Source: Linanthus parryae (lineage: Eukaryota > Streptophyta > Magnoliopsida > Ericales > Polemoniaceae). Taken from it: a stretch of DNA of 64,000 bases. Under the pieces are notes generated by a model. It ran no database searches and was not told the DNA's origin. It saw only the letters and a program-made list of their open reading frames with translations. The DNA lies in contig JALGPY010000001.1 of the NCBI GenBank assembly GCA_023055425.1, positions 30,865,001-30,929,000 of the forward strand. Direction: 5' to 3'. Shown here piece after piece: positions 52,552 through 62,025 of this stretch. Every line of letters begins with the position of its first letter. Within the stretch, counting starts at the first letter, position 1. A program made the position numbers and the translations under genes.

Positions 52552-52865
52552 CCTGCAGGAGCAACTCAATTCTAGGAATGAAGAGTTATATAGCTTGGGT
52601 GAGCATGTGCACAACCTTGAGTTAAAACTTGCATACACGGAAAGTTTAGAGGAGAAGGTTGCCAGCTTAAGGGAAGCATTGAACAGTTCCAATTCAGAGC
52701 GGTAGATTTTGATGCAGGAACTAGAGAAGAGGGAAGTGGATTTACAACATTCATCATCATGTATTGAGAAATGGGAGGAATCAAGTTGCACTGGAGTACC
52801 AATGTGAGATAGAAAGCATGAAGCTGCTGGCGGCCTTAGAGCACAGTTAAAGAAGTGGAGCCAGG
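52552..52865 (+). pseudogene. Captured gene fragment: coiled-coil exon with stops
   Basis: The frame reads LQEQLNSRNEELYSLGEHVH, NLELKLAYTESLEEK and SLREALNSSNSER, then a TAG, and continues ILMQELEKREVDLQHSS and CIEKWEESS before another break. It ends at a donor-like GTAAGC. Heptad-like spacing indicates a long coiled coil of a host protein I cannot name. The in-frame stops mark it as a decayed capture. A further acceptor at 53046 leads to a short frame (VLASLALHRFRASKDPLAG) ending TAG. Confidence 0.55.
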
Positions 52866-53454
52866 GTAAGCATATATTCTTGAAATAACACAGTTAAACA
52901 TATATTCTTGAAATGTGTAAAAACATATATTCAACGCAGCACGAGTATTTAGCTAACTAGGCTATTGATGTATATCGTAGCCGATATTCATTGTTGTTAA
53001 ACCATACAACCACAATCTTATGATTATTTATTTCATTGTTTGCAGGTTTTAGCGTCGCTTGCATTGCACAGGTTCAGGGCATCGAAGGACCCACTGGCCG
53101 GTGATTCTGGACATGCAGTTAGATCGTACAACACATCGTAGAAACAATCAGCAAATTTGGGTTTTATGAACTTTTTGAACACTGAAACAATCAGCAAACA
53201 AAGTGTTTTGTGTTTTGTAACTTAACTAAGTAGTACTGTTTTCCTTCGTACGACTTTTTAATTAGAATGACCGTACTGGACGGTAACTAGCTAAGTATGC
53301 AGACTTGTTAAAAAAACCAAGTGTTGAAGGCTTGTTCTTAGATTTCAGCACAGTAGTGCATGTAAATGTTTGCTTATGTTTATATTTTGGGTGCATATAT
53401 GGTTGATCTTGACTTTCAGATCTGCATATATGTAAAAATCTCTATAATTTTTTT

Positions 53455-53817
53455 TTATTTCGTCGTGATTCAGGCGACAAACATGTATGTCGCCAGAAAG
53501 ATGTAAAAGTGAGAAAGCATGTCTACTAGTGACAAACAATATTTGTCGCCTATGAACATAAACTACCAAAATTACTTGTCGGTAGTTAAACTAGAGACAG
53601 AAACAATTTGTCGTTAGATTTAAACTGCCGACAAAAAATTTTGTCGCTTTTTTTTTTTCTGCCGACGTAATTGAGATTTGTCGGCCTTAATACTAACGAC
53701 CGACTTGTAGTGACCATTTTTTTTGTCGGTAGAATTTGTCGGTAGAATTTCTACCGACATATTTGGCCTTTCTAGCGACAATTTTTTTTGTCAACGGAGG
53801 CCGAATTTGTTGTAGTG
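53455..53817 (+). repeat. Right subterminal repeats and TIR of the Pack-CACTA
   Basis: TTTGTCGCC, CTTGTCGGTAG, TTTGTCGTTAG, TTTTGTCGC, ATTTGTCGG and two adjacent TTTGTCGGTAGAA copies, with complementary CCGACA motifs, ending TTTGTTGTAGTG. This motif family differs from the GCCACGG family of the large CACTA at 12421, so the large element's TnpA-like protein would not be expected to mobilise this one. Confidence 0.75.
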
Positions 53818-53843
53818 GTTGTTAAGGCTGTAGAGGGTTCCAG

Positions 53844-54236
53844 TCGCGGAGCCAGGAAATCAAGTCAGCCGGGGCAAGATTCGCGAAGTAAAAAGTCAAA
53901 GTTAAAAGTCAAAGTCATTAGTCAAAAGTCGTTATATTTCATAAGCAATTATACACACAAACATTAAATTAATAATGATATATACTAAAATGGCAAAAAA
54001 ATGAATGAAAAAAAAATTTGACTAGGAGACCTGTATAGTGAGATTTGCAAGCTACAACATCTAACCACTTTGACAACTAGGCAACTTGAAATTCCGGTGT
54101 GGGGGGGGGGAATTTATATTCCTTTAGGTTTAGTCATAAGAAATCTATAAAACTAGGGGTACTAGTAGAAATTTTCAAATTTCAGGGGGGCAACTGCCCC
54201 CCTCCCCCCTGCCCCTACATAGGTCCGCCCTTGGAC
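53844..54236. mobile_element. MITE-like insertion in the copia left LTR
   Basis: Absent from the right LTR, so the boundaries are clear. It starts CCAGTCGCGGAGCCAGG and ends GGTCCGCCCTTGGAC, an imperfect inverted repeat, and the LTR sequence GGTT is repeated on both sides as a target duplication. The ends match a dispersed plant MITE type beginning CAGTGGCGGAGCCAGG. Confidence 0.75.
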
Positions 54237-54462
54237 GGTTCTGTGTGTAGTTTTGACAAATACAAGAGTAGGGGTTTATTGTAATTTTTGTAATTAGTGT
54301 GGTGGTATATTGAATTGTATTGAAATGCCTAACTGACTATGAATAGGATAGTTAGTGCATTATTCAGATAATAAGGAGTAACAATTTTTCCCTCTCAATC
54401 TCTCTGTTCTTTCATCTTCCATGTGATTTGGTGTTCTTGATGGTTTTCTGTGAGATTCACCA

Positions 54463-54475
54463 TGGTATCAGAGCC
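54463..54475 (+). other. Primer-binding site of the degenerate copia element
   Basis: TGGTATCAGAGCC, three bases after the LTR end. Confidence 0.85.
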
Positions 54476-54652
54476 ATCTATGACTAATCGCCGGTGTTAT
54501 AGTTCTTCCGATCGTCTTCCTTGTGCTTTCTGATCTGTAATCTCTCTCCCAGTTAATTTTTTCGTTTGATGTGGTTTCTAGGGTTTATTTCTTCATTTTC
54601 GATCCCCTTTTTTGATTTCTAGAGGTTCTTGTTCAGATCTGCTCTGTTGATC

Positions 54653-57600
54653 ATGTCTTCTGACACTTTACCTGTGGAATTGAGGTTTCTCTTGACAAAT
54701 CTGTCATCTCTATTGCCGATTCGTCTTGATGGATCAAACTACAATATCTGGAATGTTCAACTTCAGACTGTTCTTGCGGCAAATCGTCTTCGCGATCATG
54801 TAACTCGAGCTGTTGTCGCTCCACCGGAGTTCCTCACGGCTGAATCAGGTTCTTTGATTCCAAATCATGCATATCGTTCGTGGTTAGCTATTGATCAGCA
54901 TCTTAAAGCCTGTCTTATGGCCTCTATTCTCTGTCTCTGTTGCCTCTTGTTATGAATCTTCCTCATGCCTCTGATATCTGGACTAGTCTTGCACATCGTT
55001 TTGCATGTATGTCTTGGTCTCACATTCACCAATTGAAAAATGAATTTGTATATGCTTGAGAAGAAGTCTATGTTTATGGAAGCTTACTTGAATCAAGTCA
55101 AGATGATTGTTGATATCATTCTGTACATTCTCAAATGATTGCCTCGAGATTATGATCATTTCAAGAGTATTATCCGTATTAGGGCTAATACTCAACCTCT
55201 TTCTGTTGATGGATTGTCTACTCTGCTTACTACTGAAGAACTTCATCTTCTTATGAATCAAACTCATATCACTACACCACATGCATTGTTCCTTGCTGCT
55301 CCAAGTCCTGCCTTGCTGCTCCAAGTCCTGCCTCTTCTTTTGACTTGGATTATTATGCTCGGAGAGGGCATAACTCTTTCCGAGGAGGGACTTACAGAGG
55401 TAGAGGTTGTGGTTATAGAGGAGGGTATGCTGGGAGATATGGCTCCTCTCCATCCATGTCTTGTCCTTCTAATAATAATTTTGCTCCACATCAGCCTTTT
55501 AGTTCTAGTTCAAGACCCTTTTCGAAGTCTACTCATGAAGGAGTTACTCATGAATGTGCAACAATATGCATCTACTAAGAACTCTCATTTTGGTCCTAGA
55601 CCTCAAGAAAATGTGGCTTACTTTGGCTATGCACCTATGCGTTCTTATCATCATTCAAATGGTTATGATTCTTATACATTTGGCTATCGTTCTGGTGGTT
55701 CGGTCATACTTCTTATGATTTTGTACCAGGGTTCAATGTCACTTCTCCAGCTAGCTCATACAATGCTCCAGCCCCACTCCAAATACACCTCGTTGGCTCA
55801 TGGATAGTGGTGCTAACTGTCATGTCACTCATGACTCATCTCAGCTGCAGCATATTAACTATACTGGTAGTAGCACACTCTCTGTTGGTAATGGTTCACA
55901 AGTGCCAATTACTCATGTTGGTTCTGGTATTATTTCTACATCTTCCTCTAAATCTTTTCTTCTTTCAAATGTGCTTCATTCCCCTTTAATTGCATCCAAT
56001 CTATTGTCTGTTTTCCAATTTACAAAAGACAATAATTGTTCTATCACATTCACTAGTTTTGATTACACAATTCAGGACATTGTGACCAATCAGGCTTTGC
56101 TCAAGGGCCCCTGTAAAGATGGTCTTTATGAGTTTCCTCAAGTTCACTCTCTGTCTTCCTCAGCTCATCATAATATTCTTGCTTCTGTTCCAGCACCTTC
56201 TTTGTTGAATCTCAAATTGGGACATCAATCTAAGAAGGTATACAGCAAACTAGCTAGTCAACTGCATTTTCCTCCTATTTGCAGTCTAGCTAAAGCACAC
56301 AAGTTACCATTTACTACTTTTCACTCTTGTATCCCTTTTGAACTTGTCTACTCTGATGTATGGCGGCCTGCACCTCAACCCTCTTTTAGAGGTTATCAAT
56401 ACTAACTTATCTTCATTGATGATTGTACAAAATTTACTTGGCTTTATCCACTTAAGTGTAAGTCTGATGCTTATGCCTCCTATATTCATTTCACTAATTT
56501 CATTTTAAATTAGTTCAAGGCTGTGATGAAATTTTTTAGAACTGATAATGGTGGAGAGTTCATAAATCATGATTTGGTCTTTATCTTCAAAGTCAAGGCA
56601 CTTTACATCAAACCATTTGTCCACATACTCCCCAAAAAAATGGGAGAGTTGAAAGGAAACACATGCACCTTGTTGACACAGCTTTAGATCTTTTACTTCA
56701 TTCCCATCTTCCTTCTAAATTCTAGCTTGAAGCATTAGTTACTGCCAACTATCTAATCAACAGACTTCCTAAACAAAAGTTGAGTTTTCAGTCTCCTTTT
56801 CTTGTCTTTTACACACCAAACCTGACTATTCCTCTCTCAAACATTTTGGATGGTTGTCTTATCCATGGACCAAACCTTAAAACTCCACCAAACTTCAACC
56901 CAAAGCTGCCAAATGTGTGTTTCTTGGCTTCTGTCATGCCACTAGAGGTTATAGATGCTTAGACCTGTCTGCTCACAAAGTTTTTACTCTAGACATGTTC
57001 AATTTCAAGAACATGTTTTTCCATATGCATCTGAAGTTCCAGTTCATAATTCACTTCCTGTTTCTCTTAACTCCTAGTTTTCTTCTGTATTTCTATCCAA
57101 TTCATTTTCTTCTTCTCTTGTTTCTTATTCTCCCCCTGCTGTTTCTGATTTACCCTCCACCTCTCATAATTCCTCTATGCCATCTCCTTCTTCTACCTCA
57201 CACACTACTTCACATACACCACCACATTCCACACCACCTATTTTTATTCATCCTATGCAAAAAAAGTCTAAAGCTCGTGTGTATCAACCTAACCCTAAAT
57301 ACACTGTCAATTATGTGTCTTCCTCTTCCTCCTCTTAATTTCTTGCCATTGAACCAACTACTTAAAAAGAGGTTGTATCTTGTCCACAATGGGTTACTTT
57401 TATGAATGAGGAGTATAGTGCTTTATCTCAGCAACACACTTGGTCTTTGGTACCTCTTCCCCCGCAGATTTCCTATTGGTTGTAAATGGGTGTATAAAAT
57501 CAAAAAGCACGCTGATGGTTCTGTGGCTAGGTACAGGGCAAGGCTAGTGGCCAAAGGCTTCTTACAAGAATATGGGGTTGATTATTCAGAGACTTTCAGT

Positions 57601-58870
57601 CCAGTAGGTAAGCAGCAAACTATTAGAATAGTTCTCACTATGGCTTTGCAATTTAATTGGTGCATACAACAGCTAGATGTCTCTAATGCCTTCTTACATG
57701 GCATTCTTGAAGAATAAGTCTATATGGTCCAACCTCAGGGTTTTGTTCACTATGCATTCCCTCATCATGTTTGCAGACTTCACAAGTCTTTGTATGGGCT
57801 CAAGCAAGCCCCCTGAGTCTGGTATGATAAGCTAGCTACTTTCTTGAAAGCTCAACACTTTTCATCAACAGAACTGGTACTTCCATCACTTTGGTTTTAG
57901 CTTATGTGGATGACAATTTGGTAACTAGGAGCACTGTATATGCTGTTCAAACTCTTATTGCTGCTATGCACAATCAGTTTCATTTGAAAGAGTAGGAGCT
58001 CTGTCTTATTTTTTGGGATTGGAAATTGCTAAAAGTGGTACAGTCACTTTGGTGCATCAATCAAAGTATGATACATATCTTCTTAAGAAATCAGATCTTC
58101 TTGACTGTAAACCTATGTCTACACCAGCTATTGTCAAGTCCACTTCTCTTTTTCTGGATCATACTCATCTTCAGTCTGCACAAATAACCAAATACAGAAG
58201 CCTTGTGGGAGCACTTTAGTATTTGACCATCACAAGACCATATATTCAATTTTCTGTTAACACACTCCGTCAACACATTCATGCTCCTACTATTGCTCAT
58301 TTTCAAGATCTCATGAGGACCCTCAGATATGTCAAAGGCACTATTCACTTGGGTTTACAATTTACCTCTTCTTCTTCTCTTCCCCTTCAGCTTCATGCTT
58401 ATTGTGATGCTGACTAGGCAGGGTCTATTCAAGACAGAAGATCCACTACTGGTTTCCGCAGTTTTCTTGGTCCTAATATCATTTCTTGGTGTTCTAAGAA
58501 GCAACATACTGTTGCTAGATCAAGTACTGAAGCTGAATACAAAGCATTAGCCATCACTGCTGCTGAGGTTAGATGGTTACAATATTTCTTGCATGATCTT
58601 TGTCTTTTGCTTCCTCCACCAACCTTGTGGTCTGATAATATTTCAGCTTAGGCCCTTGCTTCCAATCCAGTCTTTCATGCGCGTACAAAGCACATTGAAA
58701 TAGACTATCATTTTGTTAGGGAGTTGGTTCTGTATAAACATCTTACTTTGGCCAAAGTTCACATTTTCTGAGAAGCTTGCTGATGTTTTTACCAAGACTT
58801 TATCTTCTTCTCAGCATCATGTTTTGTGCAGCAAGCTAAACCTTTCTTCTAATTCTACTGGTTTAGCTTG
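54653..58870 (+). pseudogene. Degenerate copia gag-pol
   Basis: Gag begins MSSDTLPVELRFLLTN with IRLDGSNYNIWNVQLQTVL. The protease motif LMDSGANCHVTHDS is at about 55797-55840; integrase pieces include FELVYSDVWRPAPQPSF (about 56335-56390) and later GGEFINHD. The RT frame 57406-57717 has GCKWVYKIKKHADGSVARYR, RLVAKGFLQEYGVDYSETFS and QLDVSNAFLHGILEE; YVDDN lies near 57903. RNase H is recognisable at 58395-58730 ([29 protein letters not shown]). At least ten stops or frameshifts interrupt it, many of the TGG-to-TAG or CAG-to-TAG type expected from methylated-cytosine decay. A 20-bp duplication (TTGCTGCTCCAAGTCCTGCC) occurs at about 55293-55333. Confidence 0.85.
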
Positions 58871-58878
58871 AGGGGGGA

Positions 58879-59119
58879 TGTTAAGGCTGCAGAGGGTTCT
58901 GTGTGTTGTTTTGAAAAATACAAGAGTAGGGGTTTTATTGTAATTCTTGTAATTAGTGTGGCGGTATATTGAATTGTATTCGAAATGCCTAACTGACTTT
59001 AAATAGGGCAGTTAGTGCATTATTCAGATAATAATGAATACCAATTTTTCCCTCCCAATCTCTCTGTTCTTTCATCTTCCCTGTGATTTGGTGTTCTTGA
59101 CGATTTCCCGAGAGATTCA
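58879..59119 (+). repeat. Right LTR of the degenerate copia element (241 bp)
   Basis: TGTTAAGGCTGCAGAGG...GAGATTCA, preceded by a polypurine tract. Aligns with the left LTR except for the MITE and scattered substitutions. Confidence 0.88.
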
Positions 59120-59354
59120 ACGGAAGCGACTGCAATCGTCCTTGTTAAGATTCGGAAAGATATCTAACATGCAATCGAAAATTGGATATTTTTTGGGTGA
59201 GATTTGAAGAGAATGGACGGTGAAGGCCAAATCTTGTGAACCCAGAGGTAGTCGAGGAATCAATGATTTTAATCTTCATCATCAGCAGAGCAAAAACAAG
59301 AGGTAGAAGGAACTTTCATCGCTTTTTTGTTCGGATTAGTTCTTACAAACATTG

Positions 59355-59760
59355 AGGCTTTGTTTAGTTGTTTGGTTCGCAGTAAAATGTTTTACAAGGA
59401 AAAATATTCCACGCGTAAAATATTTTGTGTGAAAATTCATCTCTGTAATTATTTTCTCGTGTTTGGTTGACAATTACCAAAATGGCGGGCCGTGACGCCA
59501 GTGGCAGTGATGGGTGGCGGTGATGGTCGTGGTGGAGGTAGGTGGCAGTGGTGGTTATTGGTGGTGGAGTTGTTAGTGTGAGTTGCTGTTGTGCTCTTTT
59601 GAAATGGCTTACGAATTTGAACTGTGTAAAACATTTTACATTATTTGAAGAAAAACATTTTACAGGAAGATATTTTACCTCCAACCAAACAACACCAAAA
59701 CACCAAAACAAAGGAAAACATTTTACACGAAAATGTTTTACCACCAACTAAACGGCCCCT
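59355..59760. mobile_element. MITE-like element with AGG...CCT inverted termini, ~406 bp
   Basis: Left end AGGCTTTGTTTAGTTGTTTG, right end (reverse complement) AGGGGCCGTTTAGTTGGTGG. Both ends contain TTTAGTTG and are followed inside by AAAATGTTTTAC-like motifs repeated in both orientations. The style is hAT-like, but I find no clear 8-bp target duplication. Confidence 0.6.
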
Positions 59761-59762
59761 GA

Positions 59763-60640
59763 TTATTTACAAGTTTTATTTAAAAAAAAAGTCAGATTGT
59801 TGGGTACTTGAAGATTCCAGACAATTTTCCACAAAAACAAATCAACCTGTGAAGAACTAGATCTAGCACAATTAGAGTACAACTCATCTTTTGGAAACTG
59901 GAATATTGTTTGTGATATGATACCCCGTTTCAGCAGAATAAAAACTATTACTAGTTTGCGACCAAACAATATTTTCACACCCAACTGAAGCAGACATGGG
60001 AATATGAGTGATAGCAGCAAACCAGCAACTTCCTCAACAGTAAAATGTTGAGAAATAATCTCATGATTCCATTCTCCAGAAGATAAAACAAATCTCTCAC
60101 CAGCGAATTAGGAGGTAAAGTTGGACTTTGAAACTGTTTACGCCCGAAACCAATAAGTGTTAAGCGTAATTCCAATACTTTGTCTGGCATCCTTACAACC
60201 AGTGTCTCATGCTAAAATGAATCCTATTCAAATTGGAGACGAATGGTAAATAGGCATAGCACCTGATAATTAGGCATAGCATCGATAGCCGAACTAAAAT
60301 AATAAGCTTTTCCTTTTAAGGACCTGCGCAAGCCAAGAATTAGGATTATCAATTATCATGCGCATTTGCTTAGCTAAGATGGAAAGATTAAAAGAATAAG
60401 GATCTTTAAAACCCATACCCCTTTAGATTTAGGCAAACGAGGATGATCCCACATACACCAATGTGTTCCTCTAGTCTCTCTATGTGAATTCCACCAAAAA
60501 TAACAACAATAGAATTCAATTCAACACAAAAAGTAATAGGATATTCATAGACATTATATAAGTGGGAATTGATTCGACCGCCGCCTTAATAAGGACCTTT
60601 CTACCTACAGAGGATCAAAAACTTTGGTGCGTCCGGAAGT
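59763..60640 (-). pseudogene. LINE ORF2 C-terminal remnant
   Basis: Minus-strand frames recall the C-terminal part of plant LINE ORF2. Near 60500-60330 there is FWWNSHRETRGTHW, then WDHPRLPKSKGVWVLK, the segment after the RT domain that usually reads hWv.Wd.lc.PK..GGlGf. Further on, FLWKIVWNLQVPNNL (about 59790-59850) is the zf-RVT region. Many stops and frame changes. No 5' part and no poly-A tail with target duplication were found. Confidence 0.6.
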
Positions 60641-61990
60641 AACCGGCTCAGCCGGTACTTCCCCGTTATTACCAAAATAGCCGTTAGCGGACAAAAAATG
60701 TGGTCCCACGAGCGAATATTTTTTGACCTAGATAACATTTATAAGACACCTGAAAACAAAATTTCTAGAGAGATAAAAACCAGAGAATATTAATAACACC
60801 TCATAACACAATGGACATAATGAAGATAACCAATAACTATAAAAAGATAACAATCGTTGATAAAAAGATCAATGAAACAAAAAAAAGCTTAGTTATACGA
60901 TCATATGTCAGCAGAAGTTAACTTAATTTGAAATTAATACGATACAAATGACTAAAGGACTAAATAGAATAATTTCACATAGGTATAGTTAAGTATTCGA
61001 AACCTTCTCGGCTTTCTCGAGTCTCCTACGGATTGTAGTTACTATCTCCGGCGTTTTGGGAGTTGTAGAGCACATCAGGTGTTGAGAAAATCGTAGTCCT
61101 AGAAGACATACTTGCATTGTCGACCTATACCCTTGATTCAAGTTGCGTACATCGTTTTCCGGCGTATGTGCGGATCGAACAAGCGTGTTACAATAACAAA
61201 TCTCAAGCCTACACCATAACTTGTGTGTTATTGAAGACGTAGCTTTAGTGGGAGTGTTGTTTTGTGTGGTTGTAGAGTTGAAACTATGTTGAGACATTGT
61301 TGAGAGAAGGAAGAATAAAATAGGTAAGGGTGAGAGAGGAAAATAATCTGAAACTAACTGGAATTGAATGGGTAGGTGTATGTATTTGAAGTGGTTGGTG
61401 AGTTAGAAATAAAAGAAGAAAATTGGTAGATGCGAGTAGTTGACAATCAATGCACTTATAACATTATCAGTAGTCTTGGATAACAATTGTAAGAGTAAGG
61501 AAAGTAAAAAAATTAGTTACACTGTGCATTTATGAAATTTAATGTGAATAGATGGTCTTTCTTTCAATGAGAATTGGTAGCTGGGAGTTAGTTGGCTATA
61601 AATGCCCAGATAACATTATCAGTATTGGCGGATAACAATTGCAAGAGTAAGGAAAATATTTATTAGTTACACTATGTGCATTTATGAATTTCAAGTGGGT
61701 AGATGGGTTTCATGGTCTTTCATTCAATGTGAATGAAGATGTTAGTTGGAAAAAAGAGTAAATAAAAATACTAGGATTATAACTAAAAAAAATACTACAC
61801 AATCCAAATGATATTCAAACCAAACACAACAACCACAATTTCCATAACCTCCCCATCCAACCACAACACTACAAATGTTCAAACAAACGCAACAAATTAA
61901 AAATTGTTTCAGACATAGTTCCACAAACAAATAACCAGATTCATACTTTAGCCGTTTTCTTCTCTGCCTTTGTAGCCTTCCTCTTCAGGG
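60641..61990. other. Intergenic stretch without a supported gene
   Basis: Contains part of a GC-rich hairpin (60635-60662), a 102-codon minus-strand open frame (60989-61297) with no recognised domain, and a two-copy direct repeat (61420-61725). Confidence 0.5.
61420..61725. repeat. Two-copy direct repeat, ~151-bp period
   Basis: Copy 1 about 61420-61570 and copy 2 about 61571-61725 share AATTGGTAG, ATAACATTATCAGTA, GGATAACAATTG, AAGAGTAAGGAAA, TTAGTTACACT and TGGTCTTTC. They are clearly diverged with small indels. TAACAATTGTAAG recurs near 63981. Confidence 0.75.
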
Positions 61991-62025
61991 CATTGGGCGA
62001 TGACCAGGTCACTGAAGGCATTTTT

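Larger units (their letters stand above)
48300..53817 (+). mobile_element. Nonautonomous Pack-CACTA element carrying host gene fragments (5,518 bp)
   Basis: Left end CACTACAACAAATATG, right end the reverse complement of CACTACAACAAATTC, flanked by a perfect 3-bp target duplication GTT (48297-48299 and 53818-53820). Subterminal regions are rich in TTTGTCG/CGACAAA-type repeats (48320-48435 and 53455-53800). No transposase is present. The interior holds at least four gene-like fragments with intact GT-AG introns, the best being a WD40 segment resembling UTP4/POPCORN. All lie on the plus strand. Confidence 0.88.
53820..59119 (+). mobile_element. Degenerate Ty1/copia element with LTRs, hit by a CACTA and a MITE
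   Basis: Left LTR 53820-54459 (including a ~390-bp MITE), primer site 54463-54475, coding remains 54653-58870, polypurine tract (GAGGGGGGA, 58870-58878), right LTR 58879-59119 (241 bp). The LTRs share TGTTAAGGCTG(T/C)AGAGGGTT and end GAGATTCA but differ at many positions, so the insertion is old. A 5-bp target duplication is not found. The coding part has numerous stops and frameshifts. The gag and RT style suggest the Ale/Retrofit group. Confidence 0.88.

Noticed and set aside
57000..57405. 162-aa Leu/Ile/His-rich frame
   Set aside because: Alternative frame of the Ser/Pro-rich copia integrase-RT linker.
60989..61297. 102-aa minus-strand frame beginning MSQHSFNSTTTQ
   Set aside because: I considered a GRF-type zinc-finger protein, but the Cys/Gly pattern does not fit; too little support for a gene call.
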